Positions 1-11,756 of a stretch of DNA of 64,000 nucleotides are shown here, one piece after another. A program made the translations under genes and the position numbers. Position 1 is the stretch's first letter; the number at the start of each line of letters is the position of its first letter. The notes beneath the pieces are model-generated. The model was not told the DNA's origin. It saw only the letters and a program-made list of their open reading frames with translations, and did no database searches. This stretch comes from Branchiostoma lanceolatum (Eukaryota > Chordata > Leptocardii > Amphioxiformes > Branchiostomatidae), in the NCBI RefSeq assembly GCF_035083965.1, contig NC_089726.1:19039501-19103500 (forward strand), given 5' to 3'.

Positions 1-1390
1 GACTATGAATGGACCTCGTTGTTTGGGACTAAATCCAATGCGTTTTTACACAATTCTAAGAAAAACAAAGACAAAAAGTCTATTATTCTGTAATTCCTCT
101 GGCATGTTCTAAAGCCATTTTCACCGATTTTATTGTCACTGCCCTTTGAATTTTGGCCAATGGACTACTATTCAAAGGGTCGATTAATTGAAGCCTGACC
201 GTAAAATGACCGTAAAAATGCTTTCCCCAATATGTATCTAGTATGTAAATCTAATTCTTGTGTGACTGAATTTTGTTTGTCATGTACCAAGCATAAGACT
301 CGCACAACCCCCAAAAAATCATTTTCACGCAAAAAGGAAGAAATTTTCAACCATGTGCATTGAATGCGGACTTTTATGAAACAGTGTCTGTCCGACCTGG
401 TATGGTGAGTTTTGCCTCAGTGAGTCTGCTGACGTGTTCTACAATTGCGCCACACGACGCCACATGGCCGTAAAAATGCTTGCCTCAATATGTATCTACT
501 ATGTAAATTTAATTTTTGTGTGACGGAATTTTGTTCGTCATGTACCAAGCATAAGACTTGCACAACACCAAAAAGTAATTTTCACGCAAAAAAAAGAAGA
601 AATTTGCAACCATATGCATTGAATGCCCACTTTTATGTCAGTGTCTGTCCGACCTGGAATGGTGAGTTTGCTTCAGTGAGTCTGACCCGTGTAATTATTA
701 ACCTATGAATCAATCAGGCTGGCAGTTGTAAGTATTACATAGATAAATGAAAAAAAAATTCCTATAGTACAACTACAGCTGCAGACGGAACATTATTGAA
801 TTGGGAGGTAACTCTGAAATAGATCACGAGACAATAGGAGACATGCATCTTGAATCTTTACTTTCATTTCTTTGTTTGCGCTGAATTCAAACAAGTAGGC
901 TAATTGCAGTGGTACAAACAGTAAACAAAAGTTACAATGGCTATAGCTACGTACGTTCCTTGGGGGGGGGGTACTTTAGAGGTAGTTAATGGCAAGAGAG
1001 AAGTCCCAATGTTTAAATGATTTGTGATTTTTAATAATAGAAATGTGTCTTCTAGCTGGAAAAGCTCGGGAATAAGCCCATTTGTAATTTTGACTACGCA
1101 TGTGCAGTATCTAACTAACTTTCGGATCTTCCTGCAGCCCTTGCAGGTGTTACACGGGGGAGTAAAGCGGGGGAGTTGCGCACAAACCAACTGATGTTTC
1201 AGCAGTCCTTCTGCTTCCTTTCCGGGGACTACGGAAACATTGGCAGGTGGGTATAGCTCCGTTTTATGACAGAAACTATGGAATAACCGACCTGAAGAAG
1301 CTATTCGTGAGAGTTCAGTATCCACCCCGACCAATCGACCTCTTTGAAACTCAGATTCGAATCAGCCATGACCCTACAAATTGTCTCCTA
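1..1390. other. gene-free repeat flank upstream of transporter copy 1
   Basis: No gene is recognised here. Positions about 205-440 and 468-690 are two diverged direct copies of the same roughly 250-bp segment, and the same words recur at 5020-5180 and 8890-9050. The G-run area near 960 resembles the one at 5490 in the duplicated units. An open frame of 144 codons lies on the minus strand at 900-1334, but it matches no family I know and sits partly in repeat sequence, so I do not call it a gene. Confidence 0.6.
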
Positions 1391-1392
1391 TA

Positions 1393-1657
1393 GTTTGCTT
1401 TAACGACTAGATATTGCAAAACAAAGTCGCCAGTGATATACTGGAGGGTGTCAGCTTTAAAAAGATGTTTTCAGATTGACAATTTTGGTACTTTGGAAAT
1501 GATAAAAGCTGACCGCGATTTAATGTTAAAAAAAAGCTTCTACTACTTTTCTTTCAACGTTAAATCGCGGTCATCCTGAAAACATATTTTCAAAGCTGAT
1601 ACCTTCCAACATCTCACTAGCGACTTTGTTTTGCCAGATTTAGTCGTTAAAGCAAAC
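1393..1657. mobile_element. MITE-like inverted-repeat element flanked by TA
   Basis: The two ends are long imperfect inverted repeats beginning GTTTGCTTTAACGACT, with further paired blocks such as GCAAAACAAAGTCGC and the central word CCGCGATTTAA in opposite orientations. TA lies directly outside both ends (1391-1392 and 1658-1659), as expected of a Tc1/mariner-type non-autonomous element. There is no coding capacity. Confidence 0.6.
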
Positions 1658-1671
1658 TAGGAAGCAATTTG

Positions 1672-1722
1672 CCGGGTCATGTCGGGTCATGTCGGATCAT
1701 GTCGGGTCATGTCGGGTCATAT
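1672..1722. repeat. 10-bp tandem repeat
   Basis: About five head-to-tail copies of GTCGGGTCAT, one with a single change (GTCGGATCAT), lie immediately after the preceding inverted-repeat element and upstream of transporter copy 1. Confidence 0.85.
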
Positions 1723-1939
1723 ATTACAAGCTGAGAGATGAGAGATGATGCTCCTTACACAAACTGAGTTGCTAAAGTGTGTGCACTTGGCAATCTCAAT
1801 TCCTGTAAAATTTCGTGCAGCTAGCAGCAATTTTGGATATCAAATGCTTGCACTTCTTGGAGATAAATATGGGCTTTTGTTTTTTTCTCGAAAATGTATG
1901 ATTTACTATCTTTTACAGTTACTGCAGTAGCTGTACAGA

Positions 1940-2974
1940 ATGGCATTGTCAGCGATATCGATGAAGGATGATCTCGAAGAAGATGCCAGTGACGACAAGA
2001 GAGCATCTCTCAGGGCGGCAAGAGGACCACTGCTTGCATTGGGAGCAACGGTTCTCTCCTGCTTATCAGCGGAATTCATGGCCCTAAGTAGTAAGGGTGG
2101 AATCCCGAGTTTCCAACTCCTGTTCTTTCTTAACCTGACCCAACTACTTGTAGTTCTAGTTTGCCTTGTAATCTTTCGTCCAAAACTAATAGGGGACAAC
2201 AGACGACAGAACGGTTTGTTGCTCCTGGAAACGTTCGTTAACAACATCGCGACCTCCCTGGTGTTTTTGTCCTTCACCTTTGCTGCACCCGGCATCGCGT
2301 TCGGCATCATCCAGGGATCAATGCCGCTGTTTACGGCCTGTTTTGGGTTCATATTCCTGAAGGAAACAATCGGTCTTATACCGTGTTGTGGGATTTTAAT
2401 CAGCGCTACTGGGGTAGTGATAGTTTCAATTGGGATGGTGGACCAGGACCAGGCTGTTAAAGCCACACAGGTAATGGTAGAGTCGATTCTCCTGCCACTG
2501 GCAGCTGGCTTCATGGGAGCACCAGATATGGTTTTGATACGTGCCATCCAAAAGGATGTGTCCGGCCTCACTATGTTGTTCTACATACAATTACTGGGAG
2601 CCGTAGCCACACTTATACTAACTTTAACGCTTGAGACCCCCGTATGGGTAATGTCGACAGAGATAGCTGGGTTCGTAGCTGGGCTAGGCTTGTCCGAAGC
2701 TGTGGCCCTGCTGTTCTTGACAGCGGTACTTAAATATGAGAAGGCAGCCATCGCTGTTGCACTGCGCACACTCGTGACACCGTTCACAATCCTACTGGAT
2801 TTCTTCATCTTGAACGAGGTACCAAATCTACTCAAATGGGTAGGTTTGTCTCTTGTAGTACTCGGTACAATAGTGATTGCTGCCCATACTTACTGGACAC
2901 ATCGTCAGGACGAAAATCACCGGGTATTTCTGGAAAAGATGGGATTCTCTTCTTCAGAAAGTGAAACCAAATAG
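1940..2974 (+). CDS. EamA/DMT-family transporter, SLC35G-like, copy 1
   Basis: This is a single-exon 344-aa membrane protein of the drug/metabolite transporter superfamily. An acidic, cytoplasmic-looking N-terminus (residues 1-27, with one DASDDK unit) is followed by ten hydrophobic segments in two five-helix EamA halves: about 31-50, 57-78, 90-113, 118-137, 147-165, then 185-206, 213-235, 240-262, 272-293 and 298-320. The tail is hydrophilic, with HTYWTHRQDE and a Ser-rich end. The EKAA...LRTLVTPF stretch and closing helix resemble SLC35G members; the transported substrate cannot be told from sequence. The start ATG at 1940 is conserved in copy 3. The copy sits at the head of an array of duplicated units; homology to copy 2 begins near 1746, in the 5' leader. 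A spliced 5' UTR is possible but not shown. Confidence 0.8.
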   Translation: MALSAISMKDDLEEDASDDKRASLRAARGPLLALGATVLSCLSAEFMALSSKGGIPSFQLLFFLNLTQLLVVLVCLVIFRPKLIGDNRRQNGLLLLETFVNNIATSLVFLSFTFAAPGIAFGIIQGSMPLFTACFGFIFLKETIGLIPCCGILISATGVVIVSIGMVDQDQAVKATQVMVESILLPLAAGFMGAPDMVLIRAIQKDVSGLTMLFYIQLLGAVATLILTLTLETPVWVMSTEIAGFVAGLGLSEAVALLFLTAVLKYEKAAIAVALRTLVTPFTILLDFFILNEVPNLLKWVGLSLVVLGTIVIAAHTYWTHRQDENHRVFLEKMGFSSSESETK

Positions 2975-3859
2975 ATTTATATGAACACCTAACATTGATA
3001 AAACAATACAATTATACATACTGGAGAAATTATCCTTACTTGATACCTTCTATGATGGAGTAATTTTCATCTATTGAAACTCAGGTTGTACTCTAAACTA
3101 GCAACGATAAACACACTGAAAGAAAACAACTGTAATTCATAAAAATCACAAGGTTTATCAAGGGTAATTAGGCATTATTGCCAGTCATGTTTCATTGCGA
3201 AAATCTTCTTAGATATCATTGTGTGTAATAACATAGGTTCAAAGTCTCGTTACAGAGGCTTTGTCGTTATCAATATTGGTGTTGTGGTTTTTACTTCTCA
3301 TTTTTACATACGATTGTGAACCTTACTAGTTACGTACATGTATTGGTGTATTGGCAGATAGCAATAAGTAAGTAGTACATATGATGGGGCGTACAAAAAT
3401 AAATGCATTTTCTATCATAGCAGGTTCATTTCTGAATGAAATGAATTGACATTTGGCACAAATGTCACATTCTTATGTGCGACTAAGTTAACTTTAAGTT
3501 GACCACTCCCTTGGAAGTTTGTCAGAACCAAAGATTAGTCAGACATGATTCGTTTACAATTACTTTAAGAAACTTTAATTACACCTGTATGATGATACAT
3601 GTCTCCTCAACTAACATACCAAATTTGGTTTTTAAACTCCTTACAGTTCCTCTTTTACAGCTGCTAGGATAGAGTGAGGTGTGATATCAGAGCCAGTCAA
3701 ATTCATAGTCATATGCTGATTAAGGACTTTTGTAGACTTCTTGTCCACTAATTAAAAGAAACGAAGCTTGACACAGATATCATGTGTTTAACTATTATAA
3801 GAAGTGTGCTTAGTTTTATTTAACTTATGGGAAAGTAGTCTACAAAAGCGATTCATCAA

Positions 3860-4057
3860 CTCGTGACACCGTTCTCAATCCTACTCGATTATTTCATCTT
3901 GTCACAGGTACCAAATGTACTCAAATGGGTAGGTTTGTGTCTGGTAGTACTGGGTACAATAGTGCTTGCTGTTAATACTTACTGGACACATCGTTAGGAC
4001 GAAAATCATCGATACTTTTTGGCAAAGATGGGATTCTCTGAAAGTAAAACCATATAG
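3860..4057 (+). pseudogene. transporter pseudogene, 3' fragment (copy a)
   Basis: Only the last roughly 60 codons of the SLC35G-like transporter remain, starting at LVTPFSILLDYF. The upstream sequence to about 3858 matches the 5' flank of the intact copy at 11757, so an internal deletion fused the promoter side directly to the C-terminal coding end. The reading frame is also broken by TAG where intact copies have CAG, just after THR. The same deletion and stop occur at 7692-7889, so both predate the unit duplication. Confidence 0.85.
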
Positions 4058-5597
4058 ATTTATATGAACATCTAACATTACCAAAACAAGACATGTATAC
4101 ATAGTGGAGAAATTATCCTTACTTGATACCATCTGTGATGAATTAATTTATTTTCATCTAATGAAACTCAGACTGTAGTCTAAACTAGCACCGATACACA
4201 CTGAAAAGAAACAACTGTAATTCATAAAGGTTTATTTGGAATAGTCAGGCATTACTTTTTCATGTTTCATTGCGAAAATCTTCTTAGGTATCGTTGTGTG
4301 TAATAACATAATTTCAAAGTCTCGTTACAGAGGCGTTGTCGTTATCTATATTGGTTTTGTGGTTTTTACTTCTCAGTTTTACATACGATTGTGAACCTTA
4401 CTAGTTACATGTATTGGTGCATTGACAGATAGCAATAAGTAAGTAGTATACGTACATACGATGGGGCGTACAAAAATAAATGCATTTTCGAATGAAATGA
4501 ATTGAAATTTGGCACAAATGTCACATTTTTATGAGCGACTGAGTTGATTTTAAGTTGACCACACCCTTGGAAGTTTGTCAGAACCAAAGATTAGTCGTTT
4601 ACAATTACTTTAAGAAACTTTAATTACACCTGTATGATGATACATGTCTCTTCAACTTACATACCAATTTGATTTCTGAACACCTTACAGTTCCTCTCTT
4701 ACAGCTACTAGGATAGAATGAGGTGTGATATCAGAGCCAGTCGAATTCATAGCTAAACAAGTCATCAGTTGATTAATTAAAGACCTTTGTAGACTTCTTG
4801 TCCACTAAGTAAGAGAAACGAAACTTGACACAGACATTATGTGTTTAACCATTAAGAAGTATGCTTAGTTTCATTTCCGAAAGTAGTCGTCAACAAAAAC
4901 GATTTATCAACATAGCGTATATTCAGGACACTGATGCCCGCTCTGAATTCAGCTCATATCTCACTCCACCCTAGGAACGAAGAAAGAAAAAACTGATTTG
5001 ACTTCAGAAGTGAATTAATTTTGTTCGTCTTGTACCAAGCATACGACTTGCACAACCCAAACAAGTAATTTTCACGCAAAAAAAGGAGACTTTTGAAACC
5101 ATATGCATTGAATGCAGACTGGCATGAAACATGTCTGACCTGGTGGGATGAGTTTTGCTTCAGTGAGTCTGACCCGTGTAATTATCAACCTATAAATCTA
5201 TCAGGCTGGCAGTTGTAATTACTACATAGATGACAGAAAAAAGATACCCGCCATAGTACGACTACAGCTGCAGACGGAACATCATTGAATTAACATACAA
5301 CTTTAAAAGAAGCTGTTGAGACGATAGGAGACATGCATCTGAGATCGTTAATTTCATTTTTTTGTCTGCACTGAATCCATGTCCGTAGGCTAATTGCAGT
5401 GGTACAAAAATTTCAAAAGGTAACAAGTGTCTTTTCTATAGATAGATCAAATGTTTTATATGTACATTCCTCTGTGTGTGGGGGTCGGTGTGGGGGGGGG
5501 GCGTCTTCCTTGAAAGCAGTTACTGGTAGCTACCTAATGAAAAGTCCCACGGTTTCCATTTCTGATAATTTTGATAGATTGATATGTTATTTTTATG

Positions 5598-5830
5598 TTA
5601 TGTCGCCGAGGGTGGCGATCCTCCCTCGGAGACATAACTTAGCCTCTACCAGACCCCGCGCATAGCCGGGAAAATAGTAGAAATTGGCCAAATAGAGTGA
5701 ACAGTATGTTTAGGGAGTCAGCTACGGAGACAGGGTCCAATCTGCCATCTTAGGAGCCTGTAAGTGAAACCCTGTCAAATATTCTCTCTATAGCCGGCGT
5801 AGTTAGTCTGGTAGAGACTAGACATAACTC
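5598..5830. mobile_element. MITE-like element, copy in unit 1
   Basis: The element opens with a tight hairpin (TTATGTCGCCGAGGG pairing with its complement) followed by CTCTACCAGAC, and closes with GTCTGGTAGAGACTAGACATAAC-type sequence in inverse orientation. Orthologous copies sit at the same place in the second unit and in the right arm of the inverted repeat, so it was present before duplication. It carries no ORF. Confidence 0.6.
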
Positions 5831-7691
5831 CCTAAGCCGACATTACAGAAACTTGGCCCGTGTAAAAAATCGCGTATCAGTGCTCCAACCAAAAATGAAC
5901 GCCGCCGCTCCAAGAAGTCTACGAAGGAGTCTAATGATAGTCATGTTTAATACGTTACGAAATCTTGTTACATTTTGTTGTTTGTAATGTTCAAATCTTC
6001 GATCAAAATCTCGTTATAAGAGGAGTACACCCAAAGTAAACGTAAGAAAGTCCTGTCTGCGTATCGACCTTTCATGCCAACTGCTCAACCCAAAGCATAC
6101 GTTTCGAAATCCGATATATTTCTATAACGCACAGCGCAGTTTACGCCTGGATGCCTCTGATATAAGACTCCATACCCTGTCTTCAAGACGTTTCAATACG
6201 TCACCCAGGCGCGGCGGATAGACAATGTATGCAGTAGCCTCAGAGGCCCGAGGGCATGGATGCGCATGCGCCTAAATAAGCGACCGTTTCTCATGGTTTG
6301 TGAAAACTTGGCAGGGTTGTCGTGAAACTGGAGTACGCCTGCAAAGAACAGCTGGTTAATCTCAAGTCCTTTCTACTGTGAGTATAACGTAGCATTTCTA
6401 TTAGGTCAATCATAACAGAAAATACATGTACAGTCATGACCTGGTTTCAACAACTACATCGGAAAAGAGGTAAGGAAAAATGGTTGGTGAGGGTGCGTGG
6501 GTGAACCAGATACATTGGTCAGTAAGCCGAAAAAAAAGATTCACATTTCCAAAATATATAACTTAGTTCACCGGAAACATATCTACAAGAGATACCCAAA
6601 GTTTATAAACTCCATACTTTTGTACTTTATCATGAATTCCTCAATAAGCCAATTTTCTGTGTAAACAATCAAAATGTAATATTTAGGTCACCTGTCTAAA
6701 TGGCCCTCGTTGATAGGGACTAAATTCAGCGCATTTTTACATAATGAAACCCTCAAAATCAGATTCAAAAGACTCATATCTTCTTGAAGATGCATAATTT
6801 CGACAAAAAGTATAATGCTGGAAGGTGTAATCTTTATTTTGTGAATCTTGTGGCATTAAGCCATTTTCACCGATTTTTCCAAACCTGCCCTGAATTTTGG
6901 ACATTGGACTCCTATTCAAGACGTCGATTCACTGAAGCCTGACCGCGGAATCGAAAGTCTTTGCTTGCCGAAATATGAGACTGTGTGTCTTACTAATAGT
7001 CAATGGAAACTTTTTCTCGTCATATACGAATCATCAACAAAAAAAGACGTCATTTTCAAGCCGTGGATGCTGCAGCCATATGCAATGAATGCAGACTGGC
7101 ATCGAAATACTGGCTGTCTGAACTGGTCGGGCGAGCTTTGCAATCGCTAAACCGTGCAATCGTTAACCCACTAAACTTCTCAGGCTAGCAGTTGTAAAAT
7201 AAAAGTAGCACATACGAGGGAGGTACAAAAAGAAATCCATTTTCTTTCATAGCAGGTTCATTTTTGAATGAAATGAATTGAAATTTGGCACAAATGTAAC
7301 ATTTTTATGAGTTGACTTTAAGTTGACCACACCCTTGGAAGTTTGTCAAAACGAAAAATATAGATTAGTCAGACACGACCCGTTTACAATTACTTTAAGA
7401 AGCTTAGATATTACACCTGTATGATGATACATGTCTCTACAACTTACATACCAAATTTGGTTTTTAAACTCCTTACAGTTCCTCTTTTACAGCTGCTAGG
7501 ATAGAGTGAGGTGTGATATCAGAGCCAGTCAAATTCATAGTCATATGCTGATTAAGGACTTTTGTAGACTTCTTGTCCACTAATTAAGAGAAACGAAACT
7601 TGACACAGATATCATGTGTTTAACTATTATAAGAAGTGTGCTAAGTTTTATTTAACTTATGGGAAAGTAGTCTACAAAAGCGATTCATCAA

Positions 7692-7889
7692 CTCGTGACA
7701 CCGTTCTCAATCCTACTCGATTATTTCATCTTGTCACAGGTACCAAATGTACTCAAATGGGTAGGTTTGTGTCTGGTAGTACTCGGTACAATAGTGCTTG
7801 CTGTTAATACTTACTGGACACATCGTTAGGACGAAAATCATCGATACTTTTTGGCAAAGATGGGATTCTCTGAAAGTAAAACCATATAG
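7692..7889 (+). pseudogene. transporter pseudogene, 3' fragment (copy b)
   Basis: Second copy of the deleted SLC35G-like transporter. It has the same fusion of 5' flank to LVTPFSILLDYF, the same in-frame TAG after THR and the same shortened tail as at 3860-4057. Only scattered base differences separate the two, so the pseudogene was duplicated as part of its unit. Confidence 0.85.
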
Positions 7890-9478
7890 ATTTATATGAA
7901 CACCTAACATTACCAAAACAATACATGTATACATAGTGGAGAAATTATCCTTACTTGATACCATCTGTGATGAATTAATTTATTTTCATCGAATGAAACT
8001 CAGACTGTAGTCTAAACTAGCAACGATACACACTGAAAAGAAACAACTGTAATTCATAAACGTTTATTTGGAATAGTCAGGCATTACTTTGTCATGTTTC
8101 ATTGCGAAAATCTTCTTAGGTATCGTTGTGTGTAATAACATAGGTTCAAAGTCTCGTTACAGAGGCGTTGTCGTTATCTATATTGGTTTTGTGGTTTTTA
8201 CTTCTCAGTTTTACATACGATTGTGAACCTTACTAGTTACATGTATTGGTGCATTGACAGATAGCAATAAGTAAGTAGTATACGTACATACGATGGGGCG
8301 TACAAAAATAAATGCATTTTCTATCATAGCAGGTTCATTTTCGAATGAAATGAATTGAAATTTGGCACAAATGTAACATTTTTATGAGCGACTGAGTTGA
8401 CTTTAAGTTGACCACACCCTTGGAAGTTTGTCAGAACCAAATATTAGTCAGACACGACCCGTTTACAATTACTTTAAGAAGCTTAGATTACACCTGTATG
8501 ATGATACATGTCTCTACAACTTACATACCAATTTGATTTCTGAACTCCTTACAGTTCCTCTCTTACAGCTACTAGGATAGAATGAGGTGTGATATCAGAG
8601 CCAGTCGAATTCATAGCTAAACAAGTCATCTGCTGATTAATTAAAGACTTTTGTAGACTTCTTGTCCACTTATTAAGAGAAACGAAACTTGACACAGACA
8701 TTATGTGTTTAACTATAACTATTAAGAAGTATGCTTAGTTTCATTTCCGAAAGTAGTCGTCAACAAAAACGATTTATCAACATAGCGTATATTCAGGACA
8801 CTGATGCCCGCTCTGAATTCAGCTCATATCTCACTCCACCCTAGGAACGAAGAAAGAAAAAAACTGATTTGACTTCAGAAGTGAATTAATTTTGTTCGTC
8901 TTGTACCAAGCATACGACTTGCACAACCCAAACAAGTAATTTTCACGCAAAAAAGGAGACTTTTGAAACCATATGCATTGAATGCAGACTGGCATGAAAC
9001 ATGTCTGACCTGGTGGGATGAGTTTTGCTCCAGTGAGTCTGACCCGTGTAATTATCAACCTATAAATCTATCAGGCTGGCAGTTGTAATTACTACATAGA
9101 TGACAGAAAAAAGATACCCGCCATAGTACAACTACAGCTGCAGACGGAACATCATTGAATTAACATACAACTTTAAAAGAAGCTGTTGAGACGATAGGAG
9201 ACATGCATCTGAGATCGTTAATTTCATTTTTTTGTCTGCACTGAATCCATGTCCGTAGGCTAATTGCAGTGGTACAAAAATTTCAAAAGGTAACAAGTGT
9301 CTTTTCAATAGATATATCAAATGTTTCTATGTACATTCCTCTGTGTGTGTGTGGGGGGGGGGGGGGTCGGTGTGGGGGGGGGGGCGTCTTCCTTGAAAGC
9401 AGTTACTGGTAGCTACCTAATGAAAAGTCCCACGGTGTCCATTTCTGATAATTTTAATAGATTGATATGTTATTTTTA

Positions 9479-9711
9479 TGTTATGTCGCCGAGGGTGGCG
9501 ATCCTCCCTCGGCGACATAACTTAGCCTCTACCAGACCCCACGCATAGCCGGGAAAATAGTAGAAATTGGCCAAATAGAGTGAACAGTATGTTTAGGGAG
9601 TCAGCTACGGAGAAAGGGTCCAATCTGCCATCTTAGGAGCCTGTAAGTGAAACCCTGTCAAATATTCTCCCTATAGCCGGCGTAGTTAGTCTGGTAGAGA
9701 CTAGACATAAC
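9479..9711. mobile_element. MITE-like element, copy in unit 2
   Basis: This is the orthologous copy of the hairpin element seen at 5598, with the same TTATGTCGCCGAGGG hairpin and CTCTACCAGAC / GTCTGGTAGAG terminal pair. Here the hairpin stem is fully complementary, with CGGCGACATAA on the far side. Confidence 0.6.
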
Positions 9712-11756
9712 TCCCTAAGCCGACATTACAGAAACTTGGCCCGTGTAAAAAATCGCGTTTCAGTGCTCCCCCAAAATAAACGCCGCCGCTCCGAGAAGTC
9801 CACAAAGGGGGCTAATGACAGTAATGTTTAATACGTTACGAATTTTGTTAGATTTTATAGTTTGCAATGTTCAAAGCTTCGATCAAAATCTCGTTATAGG
9901 AGTAGTACACCCAAAGTAAAAGTAAGAAAGTCCTGTCTGCGTATCGACCTTTCATGCCAACTGCTCAACCCAAAGCATACGTCTCGAAATCCGATATATT
10001 TCTATAACGCACAGCGCAGTTTACGCCTGGATGCCTCTCATATAAGACTCCATACCCTGTCTTCAAGACGTTTCAATACGTCACCCAGGCGTGGCGGATA
10101 GACAATGTATGCAGTAGCCTCAGAGGCCCGAGGGCATGGATGCGCATGCGCCTAAATAAGCGACCATTTCTCATGGTTTGTGAAAACTTGGCAGGGTTGT
10201 CGTGAAACTGGAGTGCGCCTGCAAAGAACAGCTGGTTAATCTCAAGTCCTTTCTACTGTGAGTATAACGTAGCATTTCTATTAGGTCAATCATAACAGAA
10301 ATACATGTACAGTCATGACCTGGTTTCAACAACTACATCGGGGAAAGAGGTAAGAAAAATGGTTGGTGAGGGTGCGTGGGTGAACCAGATACATTGGTCA
10401 GTTAGCCGAAAAAAAAAATTCACATTTCCAAAATATATAACTTAGTTAACCGGAAACATATCTACAAGAGATACCAAAAGTTTACAAACTCCATACTTTA
10501 TCATGAATTCCTCAATAAGCCAATTTTCTGTGTAAACAATCAAAATGTAATATTTAGGTCACCTGTCTAAATGGCCCTCGTTGATAGGGACTAAATTCAG
10601 CGCATTTTTACATAATGAAACCCTCAAAATCAGATTCAAAAGACTCATATCTTCTTGAAGATGCAGAATATCGACAAAAAGTGTAATGCTGGAAGGTGTC
10701 ATCTTTATCTTGTGAATCTTGTGGCATTAAGCCATTTTCACCGATTTTTCCAAACCTGCCCTGAATTTTGGACATTGGACTACTATTCAAGACGTCGATT
10801 CACTGAAGCCTGACCGCGGAATCGAAAGTCTTTGCTTGCCGAAATATGAGACTGTATGTCTTACTAATAGTCAATGGAAACTTTTTCTCGTCATATACGA
10901 ATCATCAACAAAAAAAGACGTCATTTTCAAGCCGTGGATGCTGCAGCCATATGCAATGAATGAAGACTGGCAACGAAATACTGGCTGTATGAACTGGTCG
11001 GGTGAGCTTTGCAATCGCTAAACCGCGCAGTCGTTAACCCACTAACCTCTCAGGCCAGCAGTTGTAAGCAGCACATACGAGGGAAGTACAAAAAGAAATG
11101 CATTTTCTTTCATATATAGCAGGTTCATTTTCGAATGAAATGAATGAAAATTTAGCACAAATATAACATTTTTATGAGCGACTGAGTTGACTTTAAGTTG
11201 ACTACGCCCTTTGAAGTTTGTCAGAACCAAAGATTAGTCAAACACGACCCGTTTACAATCATTTTAAGAAGCTAAGATTACACCTGTATGATGATACATG
11301 TCTCTACAACTTACATACCAAATTCGATTTCTGAACTCCTTATAGTTCCTCTTTTACAGCTGCTAAGATAGAATGAGGTGTGATATCAGAGCCAGTTGCA
11401 TTCATTGCCGAATAATTTATGTGCTGATTAAAGACTTTTGAAGACTTCTTGTCCACTAATGAAGAGAAACGAAAATTGACACAGATATTATGTCTTTAAC
11501 TATTAAGAAGTGTGGTTAGTTTCATTACAGTTATGAGAAAGTAGTCTACAAAAACGCTGATACTCCTTGCACAAACTGAGTTGTTATAGTGTGTGCATTC
11601 GGCAATTTCAATTCCTGTAAAATTTCGTGCAGCTAACAGCAGATTTGGATATCAAATGCTTGGTGCGCTCCTTGGAGATAGATGAACTATGCTGGGGTTT
11701 TTTCTCGAAAATGTATGTTTTACTATCTTTTACTGTTGCAGTAGTAGCTGTGCAGA

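Larger units (their letters stand above)
3375..7202. repeat. direct segmental duplication, unit 1
   Basis: This segment of about 3.83 kb recurs directly as 7203-11065. Anchors seen in both include the transporter remnant (3860 / 7692), TGCCCGCTCTGAATTC (4935 / 8805), the G-rich run (about 5490 / 9350) and CCGTGGATGCTGCAGCC (about 7061 / 10934). Offsets drift between 3832 and about 3882 because of small indels. Boundaries are approximate. A further internal duplication of the transporter 3' flank (around 2980-3600 versus 4060-4640) is also visible. Confidence 0.75.
7203..11065. repeat. direct segmental duplication, unit 2
   Basis: Second copy of the roughly 3.85-kb unit, directly following the first with the same content: transporter 3' pseudogene, MITE-like hairpin and the AT-rich non-coding tail. 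The third repeat of the unit start is at about 11066, but there the full-length transporter copy 2 replaces the deleted version. Unit edges are approximate. Confidence 0.75.

Noticed and set aside
900..1334. 144-codon open frame on the minus strand
   Set aside because: It has no recognisable family features and overlaps sequence shared with the non-coding part of the duplicated units.
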